Made by a program: the position numbers and the translations under genes
From: Okapia johnstoni
Taxonomy: Eukaryota > Chordata > Mammalia > Artiodactyla > Giraffidae
DNA length: 64,000 nt
Direction: 5' to 3'
NCBI GenBank assembly: GCA_024291935.2
Contig: CM044312.1
Span: forward strand, 47,126,001 to 47,190,000
Notes under the pieces: generated by a model
Databases searched by the model: none
The model's input: only the letters and a program-made list of their open reading frames with translations
Told to the model about the DNA's origin: nothing
Shown here: positions 46,011-56,944 of the stretch, piece after piece
Numbering within the stretch: position 1 is the stretch's first letter
Layout: every line of letters begins with the position of its first letter

Positions 46011-46419
46011 TTATTTGAAGGGTTTGGTTATAGACAATGATTTTATAATTTCTGATACTGGGGGAGGAGGTATTTTGTCAGTTAAGATGCTTTGCTAAGA
46101 AAAAACTCAACTAAGCATTAGAAACAACTACTGTATACCACTCTGGGTCAATTAAAAGACAAAACATGTTATGAATAACAACTTTAGAGTAGCCACATAT
46201 TTCAGAAGGAAATTGAGAACTGGAGAGACGGTGATCTTTTCCAACATTCGTGGCATAATGAAAACGTCTAGCTCTTTCCACTTCTCTATCCCCTCTCCCG
46301 CCCTTCCCAACATGGCAACACAAAGCAGATGCTTTTAGTTTTGGGACATGAAAGAAAACACATAATTTTCCATCAATCAGCTTGGATACAGTCAAAGAAA
46401 ATTGGCTAGTGACCTAAGT
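46011..46419. other. Unique DNA, no gene seen
   Basis: The 94-codon - strand frame at 46111-46395 has no recognisable motif. Confidence 0.5.
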
Positions 46420-46431
46420 TTGGGCTACTGT

Positions 46432-46555
46432 TCATGTAAGGCGCTTCAGTCATGTCCAACTCTTTGCAATCCTGTGGACTGTAGCCGGCCAGGGTCCTCT
46501 GTCTGTGGGATTCTCCAGGCAAGAATAATGGAGTGGGTTGCCATTTCCTTCTCCA
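46432..46555 (-). mobile_element. BovA SINE monomer
   Basis: Read on the - strand: GGAGAAGGAAATGGCAACCC, TATTCTTGCCTGGAGAATCC and GTTGGACATGACTGAAGCG; no tRNA head. The exact 12-bp repeat TTGGGCTACTGT at 46420-46431 and 46556-46567 is the target duplication. Confidence 0.95.
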
Positions 46556-46754
46556 TTGGGCTACTGTAGTTTTTTCTAATTCTCCAAGAAGCTTTGAACT
46601 CATCCACAGGAAAATGGGTTTAAAGTTCATTTACAGAGCTTACAGTGGGTCTGAACCTCCACTAGGTTATAAACACTCTGATGATGTGAACCATGTCATA
46701 CTTATTTTCGTATCCTCTCTGTTCTCAACATAATGTCTCACATAGAGTAGCACT

Positions 46755-46920
46755 GTGGCATTGAAGGAGGAAGAGCTCAGACTTTGGAGGCCACAAAAGC
46801 TGGCATCTTACTATCTAGCCATGTTACCCCCAGAATGTTATTTACTCTCTCTAAATGCCTTTTTTTCATCTGTGAAAAAACAGCTTATCTAACAGGATTT
46901 CAAAGTAAGAACTATTACAG
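46755..46920 (+). repeat. MIR SINE
   Basis: Order GTGGCATTGAAGG, GCTCAGACTTTGGAGGCC, TATTTACTCTCTCTAAATGCC, TTTTTTCATCTGTGAAAAAAC; this is diverged MIR in sense. Confidence 0.65.
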
Positions 46921-47220
46921 GTCTAAAATATTTTTTTCTTTCATATTCCCTTGATATGCATTATTTCTGATTTAATTGATTTAATATGCACAAAAAAGGT
47001 TTTGACTCTATATTTAAAAGAACAGGGTTTGTAGTAAAGGCATAAAAAAAGTAAAAGGCATGAAAAACTGTGAACTAAATGAGGCTTAGATCTGAAGTTT
47101 AAGTAAGTTGAAATGGAAAAGTGGAAATCTATCTAACTGCTTATTTCTCTAATATTTGCTCTCAGTCTCATTTGCGAATGGTTTAATGATTGGTATTTTT
47201 AGTTTATCTCATAATGAATT

Positions 47221-47397
47221 TGTTGTTGTTGTTCAGTTGCTCTATGGACTGTAGACCACTAGGCTTCTCTGTACATGGAATTCTCTAGGCAAGAATACTA
47301 GAGTGGGTATCCATTTCTTTCCCCAGGGGATCTTCCCAACCTAGGGACTTCTGCATTGCAGGCAGATTCTTTACCATCTAAGCCACCAGGGACACCT
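47221..47397 (-). mobile_element. Bov-tA SINE, internally deleted
   Basis: On the - strand: GGTGTCCCTGGTGGCTTAG, ATGGTAAAGAATCTGCCTGC, GGGGAAAGAAATGG, TATTCTTGCCTAGAGAATTCC, ending CAACTGAACAACAACAAC. About 30 bases normally between the CCATGG region and the tail are missing. It abuts the 5' end of the next BovB. Confidence 0.88.
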
Positions 47398-47400
47398 ACA

Positions 47401-48352
47401 AGCACTTGAAACTCAACATTGAAAACTAAGACCATAGCATCTGGTCCCACCACTTCATGGCAAATAGAAGGGGAAAAAATGAAAACAGTGGCAGATTTTA
47501 TTTTTGGGGGCTCCAAAATCATGGTGGACAGTGACGTCAGCCATGAAATTAAAAGATAATCCTTGTAAGGAGAGCTATGACCAACACAGCATATTAAAAA
47601 GTGGAGACATCATTTTGCTGACAAAGGTCCGTATAATCAAAGCTATGGTTTTTCCAATAGTCATGTATGGACGTGAGAGCTGGACCATAAAAAAGGCTGC
47701 TGCTGCTAAGTCACTTCAGTCGTGTCTGACTCTGTGCGACCCCATAGACAGCAGCCCACCAGGCTCCCCTGTCCCTGGGATTCTCCAGGCAAGAACACTG
47801 GAGTGGGTTGCCATTTCCTTCTTCAATGCATGAAAGTGAAGAGTGAAAGCGAAGTCACTCAGTCGTGTCCGACTCTTAGCAACCTCATTGACTGCAGCCT
47901 ACCAGGCTCCTCCATCCATGGGATTTTCCAGGCAAGAGTACTGGAGTGGGGTGCCATTGCCTTCTCTGAAAGAAGGCTGAGTAATGAATAATTGATGCCT
48001 TCAAATTCGGGTGCTGGAGAAGACTCTTGAGAATTCTGTGGATAACAGGAGATCATACTAGTCAATCCTAAAGGAAATCAACCCTGAATATTCATTGGAA
48101 GGACTGAAGCTGAAGCTCCAATAGATGGCCACCTGATGTGAAGAGCTGACTCGCTGGAAAAGACCCTGATGCTGGGAAAGACTGAAGAAAAAAGGAGAAG
48201 GGGGTGGCAGAGGATGAGATGGTTAAATAGCATCACCAACTCAATGGACATGAATTTGAGCAAACTCCAGGAGATAGTGAAGGACAGAGGAGCCTGGTGT
48301 GCTGCAGTCCATGGGGTCACATGCAACTTAGTGACTGAATAAGAACAACAAA
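47401..48352 (+). mobile_element. BovB LINE 3' part, split by BOV-A2
   Basis: BovB from the [14 protein letters not shown] region (TTGAAACTCAACATTG) through a damaged METVTDFIF (here frame-broken), YGRESWTIKKA, and then the C-terminus to GGACAGAGGAGCCTGGTGTG and the 3' tail CTGAATAAGAACAACAA. It is interrupted at 47700-47968 by a BOV-A2 SINE. Multiple indels make it inactive. Confidence 0.92.
47700..47968 (-). mobile_element. BOV-A2 dimeric SINE inside BovB
   Basis: Two BovA monomers in tandem, read on the - strand. The first begins GAGAAGGCAATGGCACCCC. The connector is CACTCTTCACTTTCATGCATTG. The second begins GAAGGAAATGGCAACCC and ends in AGTCACTTAGCAGCAGCAG. Flanking AAAAAAGGCTG (47689-47699) and AAAGAAGGCTG (47969-47979) are an 11-bp target duplication with one mismatch. 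The predicted frames of 89 and 109 codons here are antisense SINE. Confidence 0.96.
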
Positions 48353-48479
48353 TAGTTTCACGGTTTTCTATATGGGAAACATGGAAGGATCTGAGTGTAC
48401 ACTTGCCCTTGGATCTTCTAGCTAAGTCCTCTGGACTTCAGAATGCACTGATGGCACGCTTTGCCAAGAGGGAAAATTC

Positions 48480-49740
48480 CATCACTGGTATTTCCAGCAG
48501 AAGCACAAATTTTCCCAGCCATTCATCATCATTCAGATTCCTTCCTAAGTCCTATTGCTCATGCTCCAGCTCTCAGTCTGTCATCAGCACGCTTCCTTGA
48601 ATCCTCAACCTCTTCACTGAATCACCCTTGGCCCTCTTGCTGTACCTGCATCTACCTCCCTGACATTTTTCTCAAGTGGTAGCTACTTTTTTTCTCAAGT
48701 TCCATATACTTTGGGGCATTGACACAGGACAAATGTTCTGGTCTCCTAGTTACCCATTACTCACTAGAAACTATTTGTCTTCCTTCAGCTTTCAGAAACC
48801 ATAATCTTACAAAGCTCATAACATATTACTATTCTACCCAACATTCTATTATAGCCTTCTTCTTTTAGCCTCCCAGTTAATCCCTTTGTTTATAAGACTG
48901 GCACCTGATTCACTGTCTTCTTCATTCTACTTCTGTCATTCTTATGACTTTGATATCCACGTGAGTGATATATCCAATATCCTGGGCCTTCAACTAGTTA
49001 ACTTCATCCCCTCTAATTACCCTTTTCTCTACTCGACCTCATCACCAATTCCCTTGATCAAACCAGTAACTGTTATCTCTTCTAAAATACTGGTTTCAAA
49101 CACCCTTTTCTCCCATGCCTCCTATTCTTCTATCTCATTTATTCTATTATCTTCACTCCAATAATTTTTTGGCCTTATCAGCATGCCCAATCCCTTGATG
49201 TGATAGAATTTTTCACATCTGTCACCCTCTTCATCTATAAATATAACAGCACTGGCTTCTATCCCCACCTCCTCTGCCTTCTTTCCTATGACAAAGGAAG
49301 TTATATCGGTGTTTCACTGTGCTCCAGATTCTCTCACATTTCCTCCTAGTATCTCCTTCCTCCCATGCAGTATCAGTTTTTTCTTCTCTACTTGATTCTT
49401 CCCATCTGCATTCAAACACATTCTAGTGCCTCCTTTCTATATCTACCTTCTCTCAATTCCCCCTCATCAGTCCAGCTTACTAATCCCTTTCTCTGTTCTC
49501 CCTCACAGGAACATTTATTGACAGTTGTCTTTATTTGCAGTCGCTATTTCCTCACCTTCCATTCTCATTTCAACCTACTCCAACTAGGTTTCTAGCTCCT
49601 TCACTATACTGAACCAGTCCAGTCAAGGTGGTCAGTGTCTGTTGCCAGTCCAATTGTATTTTCATGTTATCCCCCCGAGCATTCATACAGCTGACCACTC
49701 TCTCTCTGAAATCTTTTTCCTCTTGGATTACATGTATCAT
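48480..49740 (+). mobile_element. Probable L2/CR1-type LINE remnant
   Basis: Long pyrimidine-rich diverged tract. TGACCACTCTCTCTCTGAAATC and TTTTCCTCTTGGATTACATG near 49690-49730, and the upstream CAACCTACTCCAACTAGG, resemble the coding region of L2 in sense orientation, as at 11590. Small frames (48886-49164, 49365-49595) show no intact protein. Extent uncertain. Confidence 0.45.
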
Positions 49741-50012
49741 TTTCAAACACTTTTATTCATATAGCCCCTAAATATTTTTAGTAAAATTTTGTACACCCTC
49801 GTACTTTTTAGAATTGACATCTATATTTTTCGTCATAAGTTTAAACAGTTGCTAGAGAGAGAGACCATCTAGTACGCTATAAATATTGACAACTTAAAAT
49901 AAAACTGTTATATTGCACCCATTAAATGTATCCAGTGGAATCTAAACCTCATAGAAATTTGATATTCACTAGCAACCATTTAGAAAATATATAGGCTTTT
50001 TTTTTAAATAGT
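49741..50012. other. Unique AT-rich DNA
   Basis: Nothing recognised. Confidence 0.5.
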
Positions 50013-50236
50013 TGCTGTTCTGTGCTAAGTCACTTCAGTCATGTCCAACTCTTTGTGACACTATGGACTGTGGCCTGACAGGCTCCTCTGTCCAAGGGAT
50101 TCTCCAGGCACGAACTGGAGTGAGTTGCCATGCCCTTCTCCAGGGAATCTTCCTGACCCAGGGATAGAACCTGCATCTCTTACATCTCCTGTATTGGCAG
50201 GCGGATTCTTTACCATTAGTGCCATCTGAGAAGCCC
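50013..50236 (-). mobile_element. Bov-tA SINE
   Basis: On the - strand: GGGCTTCTCAGATGGCAC, TAATGGTAAAGAATCCGCC, GCAGGTTCTATCCCTGGG, GAAGATTCCCTGGAGAAGGG, then GTCACAAAGAGTTGGACATG and GACTTAGCACAGAACAGC. Complete tRNA head plus body. Confidence 0.94.
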
Positions 50237-51439
50237 TTTTAACAGATATTTTACATTGTTCCCATTTCCTTTTGAATTTACATTTCCATTCAGCTTGCTG
50301 CACAAAAATTTTCCCAATATATTTTATCACTCTATCAATTTTGTAACTAAATTATGTACATAAATTGATAATAAACTTTAAAATTTTATTACTATAAGTT
50401 CTAAAAAATAAACATTTCTTTTAGATTCAGTTATCACTACAATTATTTATTTATACACTTGATCAAAATAATGTAAGCATCGTATATCACATGTTTTGAT
50501 TAAAAAGTATTAACCGAAAAAGAAAATTTTACTATAAACATAAATTCTTATGAGTTGACTAGGGCTTATTTTTTCTAATTAGTTCATATTTCCACAGATA
50601 CTGCAACTTATTGTTATAATGAAACAAAATTCAGCATCAATTCCCTTCCTATTTTTATTTTTTTTTAAAGATTTAAGCTCTGAGAAAACCTGTTTATACA
50701 AATAAGTTGATAGAATATTCCTTTAGAACTGTATGCAATTCTTTGAACTCCTGAGTTATATGCCAAAAATCAGAGTAATATATCACAAAAATTTTAAAAT
50801 AATCCATCAGTTCCCAATCCAATTAAGTTCTCCAACTCTGTGAAAAGCACAATATTGGATATCACTCGGCTCACACAAGATAAGCTAGATATTACAGTCA
50901 TGAACTTCATAAAACTGACACTAGTATTACTAATTGTTTCTTTTTTATGCCCTGGACATTTTTACATCTCTGGGCACCACTCTGTTTTAAGATCTGGGGG
51001 AGAAAGGAGAGGGAGACAAGTGACTGAAAGGAAATGGCTGGAGAAGCTTTTACTTTCAGTTAGCCCATTCTCTGGCAGATGAATTTTTGGAGAGAGTGAA
51101 TATGAAGTTGAGGATCTGGAAATCACTTTCCACAGAACTATCTATGCTTGTATTTCCCCTTAAATATTTGCCTACTCTAAAGACCAATGGTTTTCCTCCT
51201 AACTCAGTAGCCTTGCCATCTCAGTCCCTTGGCTGGCTGTTCCTCCTCTGCTTACCTCTAGATGTTGAGGGCCCTGGCCATCATTCCTGGGCTCCCTTCA
51301 TTCCCTGATGCAGGCCATGTCTTCCCTTGATGATCTTGGCCCCAGTGCTTCCAGTACTGTCAATAAACTGAAGCTCCCAAACATACATCTCTGATCCTGA
51401 TTCCTTCAAGCCCTATCAGTTTTTCTTGGAAAAACTTTT
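50237..51439. other. AT-rich unique DNA, no gene seen
   Basis: 50240-50830 is strongly AT-rich; 50940-51320 is closer to average. The 80- and 73-codon frames (50840-51082, 51087-51308) have no recognisable motif. Confidence 0.5.
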
Positions 51440-51548
51440 TTCTTGGAGTAAACTCTGGGAGTTGGTGATGGACAGGGAGGCCTGGCATGCTGCAGTCCAT
51501 GGGGTTGCAAAGAGTTGGACACGACTGAGTGACTGAACCGAACTGAAC
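51440..51548 (+). mobile_element. BovB LINE extreme 3' end
   Basis: AACTCTGGGAGTTGGTGATG, GACAGGGAGGCCTGGCATGC, GGGGTTGCAAAGAGTTGG and the ACTGAACCGAACTGAAC tail. A roughly 105-base truncated copy. Confidence 0.93.
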
Positions 51549-51903
51549 GCCTCAAAAAGTAATATGTGCATGAATTCCCATCTCAAGCTCTATTTCTGTG
51601 GAACTTGATTAGGGAACTTGATTAGGTGGTTATCACCTTTTGTTCTTTGAGAAGGTATTCATGGAGTTTATAACCTGGCAGCTCATTTTCTTCTGGTAAT
51701 GCCAAGTCCATTATTTATATTTATTTGCTCATAGTAGGAGCCCTATTTAAAACAGAATTATCATGATGTCTTTGCATTAGTCTAATGATGATTGGAGGAG
51801 CCACTCAGTTTTAGAATAAGAAAGAATAAAAAGGAGAAGTCATTACATTTCTCATTAAAGGAATAGTAGGCAAAGCCCTAGAGCTGAAAAGTTAGGCCTT
51901 TCT
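51549..51903. other. Unique DNA between BovB copies
   Basis: The phrase GGAACTTGATTAGG is tandemly doubled at about 51600-51625 (GAACTTGATTAGGGAACTTGATTAGG). No gene. Confidence 0.6.
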
Positions 51904-51915
51904 ATCTTCTAATGA

Positions 51916-52351
51916 GCTATGGCTTTTCCAGTAGTCATGTATGGATGTGAGAGTTGGACGATGAAGAAAGCTGAGTGACAAAGAATTGATGCTTTTGAAC
52001 TGTGGTGTTGCAGAAGACTCTTGAGAGTCCCTTGGACTGCAAGGAGATCCAACCAGTCCATCCTAAAGGAAATCAGCCAGGAATATACATTGGAAGGACT
52101 GATGCTGAAGCTGAAGCTCCAATACTTTGGCCACCTGATTTGAAGAACTGACTCACTTGCAAAGACCCTGATGCTGGGACAGATTGAAGGCAGGAGAAGG
52201 GGATGACAGAGGATGAGATGGTTGGATGGCATCACCAACCTGATGGATATGAGTTTGAGCAAGCTCTGGGAATTGGTGATGGACAGGGAAGGCTGGCATG
52301 CTGCAGTCCATGGGGTAGCAAAGAGTCGGACACAACTGAGTGACTGAACTG
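51916..52351 (+). mobile_element. BovB LINE 3' end
   Basis: Starts at [14 protein letters not shown] (here GCTATGGCTTTTCC) and ends GTCGGACACAACTGAGTGAC. Contains a stop where ERRRIDAF is expected (GAGTGACAAAGAATTGATGC). ATCTTCTAATGA (51904-51915) and ATCTTCAAATGA (52352-52363) form a 12-bp target duplication with one mismatch. Confidence 0.95.
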
Positions 52352-52388
52352 ATCTTCAAATGACATCTAAGGTAGCAGGAGGCAGATT

Positions 52389-52522
52389 TCCTGGAGAAGG
52401 GAATGGCAGCCCACTCCAGTACTCTTACCTGGAGAATTCCACGGACAGAGGGGCCTGGCGAGCCACAGTCCATGGGGTCACAAGAGTCATATACGACTGA
52501 GCAACTAAACAGCAGCAACAAG
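52389..52522 (+). mobile_element. BovA SINE monomer
   Basis: CCTGGAGAAGGGAATGGCAG, TACTCTTACCTGGAGAATTCC and GTCACAAGAGTCATATACGAC with a CAGCAGCAACA tail. No tRNA head. Confidence 0.92.
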
Positions 52523-52589
52523 AAAGTGTCAGAGTCTGAGCCTCAGAAATCCTGCATTAAAGAGGCCACTGCCACTCAGAGCTAGGCTG

Positions 52590-52722
52590 TGAGGCCTGGG
52601 GAGAAATACTCAACATCTCCTGCCTCATTTTTGTCTATTGTAAAATGAGAAAAAATAATACAGAGCTGTTGAAAGAAGTAAATGAAATCTTGTATGTGAA
52701 AGAGCTTGGTAATTATAAAACA
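52590..52722 (+). repeat. MIR SINE
   Basis: CTCAACATCTCCTGCCTCATTTTTGTC, TATTGTAAAATGAG, TGTTGAAAGAAGTAAATGAAATC and AAAGAGCTTGG match MIR core and 3' end. Confidence 0.72.
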
Positions 52723-54084
52723 CATCATAAAGGTAGGGTGTTTGAGGTTGAAAAGTGACATTCTGGTTAGTTCAGGAATTGCAAGTGAAGGCATTGTGAT
52801 ACGGCACAAATGAGAGCCTCTTTAAATGTGTAGAAACAGGGTGAAATGTGTTAGTCACATGCATTGTGTTTTAAAGAATTATTTTTGTGGAAAACATACT
52901 TCTCATACTCAAAACAGTAAAATACAAGTACTTTGTAAATGATAAAATACACAGATATACTACAGCTCCTGTGACTTCACAGAACTATTTAGTGGTGTTA
53001 AATTAACAATATTTCATAGAATTTATTAGCCATAAAAAGTCCCCCAGAGGTGCCTACATAAAGCTTTAATTATTCAAAGGTTGCACTTTGGCACCTCAAA
53101 TATCACCAAACCCAGAAATAAGAAAAATGAACACTTTTCTTGGTGGTAATGAGAGACATTTTGTACAGGAAGCAGTCATGAAATTGGGAACCCCAGAGTT
53201 CAAGGAACCCACAACTTGAACGTAACTTAGAACCTTGGGAATGAGTTATTCCCTAGAGAAAAGGAAGGAAGCATTTTGAAGGGATTGGGGCAAAGCCAAG
53301 AAACCAAAAAAAAAAAACGACAGGGGACAGAAAAGATAAGATGAGCAAGAAAGCAGGAGCAGAAAGGTTAAGAAAGTGGCAGTGATAACTGAGGAAACCA
53401 GGAGAAGCAGAGGGAACTGGCAAGAGCAAAACATTCAATGAAAACCAAGAAATGTTAAGAGACCAGGCAGGAAGCTGGTACAGGTCCTCCATTTCTGTAG
53501 ACCACATACTCCTCAGCGCCCCCTGCAGGCAGCATGGTGCCGGTAAAATGTCTTCTCTCACCCTCTCCAGGTGCCACACATGGAAATAGCCTTGTTTCTC
53601 TATTTTCATTAGAGAAAATAAAAGGTTTACTATCATTACTTGTCATCTGGGACTTGGAACAGCCTCCCCAGGAAGGAGCAAAGGTTCAACATTCAGAGCA
53701 AAGGTTGCTATTTCAAGTACCTTTGTTGGTCCTCTAGACAGAGTTGGAAGTCCCTTTTCTCTGCATCTGCACTTGTCTCCTTACTCTGGTCCTAAGACAT
53801 AGTACTCAAGTATTCCTCCAGTATTCACTGATGGAATTCACTTTGAGGGAAGGCCACCTTTACAAACTCAGTGCTTAAGACTTAAAATCTGCTTAAGAAG
53901 GTAGGGAGAATCTTCCTCTAAGACCTTACAATTTTAATGGCTCAGTACTTAGATGATTGAGACAACAGATATTCCAAGGACCCACAGTTCCATATATTTT
54001 TGAGTGTGCCAAATTCTGTTCTGGGCAGTAGTGAGCATTTAAAGTCAATAATAAAAATGATACTAACAAAGGGTAGTATCAGGT
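52723..54084. other. Unique DNA, no gene seen
   Basis: 53260-53720 is purine-rich on the + strand. It yields 127- and 63-codon - strand frames (53253-53636, 53455-53646) rich in L, F and S, with no domain. These look compositional rather than coding. An A11 run lies near 53306-53317. Confidence 0.5.
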
Positions 54085-54175
54085 CATGCCTGCTCTGTGC
54101 CAGGAGATGTGCTAAGTGTCTTACATATATTGTTAGTTAATCCTCACAGCAAACTCTGCCCTCAAGAAAGTCAGA
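54085..54175 (-). repeat. MIR SINE fragment
   Basis: CTCTGTGCCAGGAGATGTGC, TAAGTGTCTTACATATATTG and TTAATCCTCACAGC are reverse-complement MIR. Confidence 0.8.
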
Positions 54176-54312
54176 TGAATGATTTAATGAGAGGCAGATA
54201 AACATATTACTAATAAACAATAAATACATTATAATACAATGCAGCAGGTAATATAAAATATGTGAACTAGGGGTTAGGGGGTAACATTTCTGCATATGGT
54301 AAGGAAGAGCTA

Positions 54313-54518
54313 GGCTTTCCTGGTGGCTCAGATAGTAAAGTATCTGCCTGAAATATGGGAAGACCCGAGTTCGATCCCTGGGTCAGGAAGATCCCCTGGA
54401 GAAGGAAATGGCAACCCACTCCAGTATTCTTGCCTGGAGAATTCCATAGACAAAGGAGCCTGGTAGGCTACAGTCCATGGGGTCACAAAGAGAAGGACAT
54501 GACTGAGTAACTAACATT
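54313..54518 (+). mobile_element. Bov-tA SINE
   Basis: GGCTTTCCTGGTGGCTCAG (A box), GAGTTCGATCCCTGG (well-kept B box), GAAGATCCCCTGGAGAAGG, TATTCTTGCCTGGAGAATTCC, GTCACAAAGAGAAGGACATG, ending ACTAACATT. One of the better-kept copies in the window. Confidence 0.95.
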
Positions 54519-55844
54519 CTCTCATATATTCCTATTATTTTAAAGTTATTTCTTTCTCAAGGATACAAATAGTCCAAATAGACCAGGAAAAGTCTTTCAC
54601 TGAGTGTTAGCCTTGCACAAACAAAACAAACAAACAAAATAAAGCTCAGCAATATATTTTATCCCATTGAAAAGCAAAAGCTCCACATTACAATCTTATT
54701 ATTTGGGAAGGATATATGAATTGCTTAAAGGTGCAAATATTATTTATGGTGCTTATATTTAACTAGGACGATAGTAAGTATTATTGCTCTTGTTTCTCCT
54801 GCTTATTATAGATTGGTATTAAGGCATGACTATAAAGCTCTTTGAATAAATCATTTTAATTGCCTAGTAATATGAGTGTTCATGTTGATTAAGCAGATAT
54901 TTTGCACATGGCTAAGAGAATTCTTCTGAGCTTTTTCTTTGGAAAGACAGCCTCATAAAGTGCTCTTTGTGGAATAAATGACTTTCCCATTATCAAGCTG
55001 AGTACCATGCAACTATTTTAAAAATTGTATCTAAGCATTTGATCTTCATATAGAGAGATGCCTAGCAGAAAGTGGGCTCCAAAGTAGCTAGAATATGTAA
55101 GACTGAATTATGCTCCATGAAGCAGTGTGGTGAAGTGGGAAGGTGCTTATGTGGGGTAAAGATACACGAACTTTAAGTACTGATGAATAGTCGGTTGTAG
55201 GAATTGGTCTGTTCTCTGGGCTCGTTTCCCCACTTGTTAAATGCAGGTTTGGGGCTCTAACTAGGACCTGATTCTTATCTTCTCTCATAGAGTCAGTCTA
55301 GACTCATGATTTCCCTTCTGAATGGAACACCATGATAGTAGGGGTATGTCCCTCCTAAGACAGTCAGGATAGTAGGAAAAAAGACATGACTCCAGAGATT
55401 TCAATAGGAAAGTTACTCTTTGTTATCTTGGAACTTAGAAGCATATTAGAAAGTGATGTTTTTAGAAAGCGATATTTTTAAAAAATGATGCCCATTATGT
55501 TAAAAAAAATGTACATAAGTGATCAAATGTTAAAAAGCGATTTGCTCTGGGTGGTAAGACAACGGGTCATTCAAATTTTCTTCTAAGTACTTTATATATT
55601 TTCAAACCTTTTTGTTTGTAATGAATACATATATCATATGCATATACATATTCATATATTCACAAAAAATAAAAGCACATAAAAATAGTGTCCCTAATGT
55701 TTATAAAGTGTCATCAGTGAACCAAACTCTACAAAACACTTGTTTTTTCACTCTATGCATAATTAATTTTATTGACACTAAAATAATTGACAGGAACAGA
55801 TCAGTACCTCAGGTAAAAAGAGTGAATTCCAGGCTACCAAGGTT
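54519..55844. other. Unique AT-rich DNA, no gene seen
   Basis: Includes an AAACAAACAAAC microrepeat near 54620-54638 and ATAC/ATAT-rich sequence at 55625-55665. No coding signal. Confidence 0.5.
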
Positions 55845-55940
55845 ACTGCTTGTTACTCATCCAAGATCACATAGCTAGTGAGAGGCATGACTGTGGCTTG
55901 AATTCAGGTAGTCAGCCCCAGAGCTCATCCTCTCTCCCCA
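55845..55940 (-). repeat. MIR SINE fragment
   Basis: CATCCAAGATCACATAGCTAG, TGAGAGGCATGACTGTGG and CTTGAATTCAGGTAGTC are the antisense MIR tRNA-proximal part. Confidence 0.75.
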
Positions 55941-56599
55941 TGGCTTTTCCAGCTTCTCTAAATTGCAGTTGTACGTGGATTACAAAAACCCTGGGGCAGG
56001 CTCCTTGAACACTGGTTGATTATTCAGTTTGGTTCAGAGTGCCAGTCATCAGCTGTTGCAGACCTTGAGGGCTGGCACTGTGACTGGTTAAATGTAAGTA
56101 AATGGCCTTTGTTTGTGGATTGCTTTCTCTTTTGAATAGCACCTTGAGATTCTCTCCAGAGAAGTACCTTTATGTTCTTATATAGTTAATACTTGATTTT
56201 TCTGTTAATGAGCTTAATGCAGAACTAGAACTAAAGATGAACTGGTTGCATGAGCACAAAAATTAAGTGAGTATGTTAGACACATGTTTGGGTGGGTTAT
56301 TTCCAGACTGAGCTTAGCTCAGTGATGTGATAATAGTCTTTCTTCAGCTGCATGTCAGAACCTGAGCCAAGGATATGGGCTGTCTTCATGGATAACTTAG
56401 GCTGCAGCTCCACAACAGAAGGGGCAGAGGCAAACTAGCTCTGTTGCTATGACCTGGCATGTATTTGCATAACTAGATTGGCAAGATCTTCTTAGGAAAG
56501 GCTGGCTGCCTACTTGTCCCAGAGTTATCATAAAATTGGTGGTTCAAATTGGGTGGTTCAATGCCCAAACCTGACAGTCATAGAATTATAGCCTCAGAA
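55941..56599. other. Unique DNA, no gene seen
   Basis: No recognised element and no open frame of note. Confidence 0.5.
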
Positions 56600-56815
56600 T
56601 GAGAATGAACTTCAGTATTATCCATCCCAGCCCCTGCCCTATGTAGAAATGCCTAAATAATCCTTGACAAGTGGTCACCTAGTCTGAGTTAGAACATATT
56701 CAATGACACAGATCTCAGCATTCTATGAGGGGACTTGTTCCATTTGGAGGGCAGTACTATTAGAAAGATCTCCCTCTGTAACATCTCTTAACTGAGTCTC
56801 ATCTGCCCTGGGAAG
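56600..56815 (+). mobile_element. Ancient CR1/L3-like repeat, part 1
   Basis: CCTAAATAATCCTTGACAAG, TGGTCACCTAGTCTG, TTGTTCCATTTGGAGGGC and ATTAGAAAGATCTCCCTC follow an old CR1-class LINE module ('ccctgacagatggtcatccagcctctg ... cctgttccattttt ... gttagaaagttcttcc'). The subfamily is not assigned. Confidence 0.55.
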
Positions 56816-56829
56816 CTAAAGAGCTGTGC

Positions 56830-56935
56830 AGTCCAAAATGGCAGCCACTAGTCACATGTGGTGATGGAGCACTTGATGGGGGGCTGCAGTGGTTGATGGC
56901 CTGATGATGGGCAACATTTCTTGTTTACTGAAATG
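56830..56935 (+). mobile_element. MER3-like hAT fragment
   Basis: GTCCAAAATGGCAGCCACTAG and TCACATGTGGTGATGGAGCACTTGA match one arm of an ancient hAT non-autonomous element ('gtccaatatggtagccactagccacatgtggctattgagcacttga'). The other arm is not visible. Family name tentative. Confidence 0.55.
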
Positions 56936-56944
56936 GCAGGAGAT

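Noticed and set aside
53253..53636. 127-codon hydrophobic - strand ORF as a membrane protein
   Set aside because: Leucine- and phenylalanine-rich translation results from purine-rich + strand sequence; no recognisable family, splice sites or conserved start.
54313..54390. A tRNA gene in the head of the Bov-tA SINEs
   Set aside because: A and B boxes are present but the cloverleaf is degraded and the body continues into BovA; these are SINEs, not tRNA genes. The same applies to the CHR SINEs.
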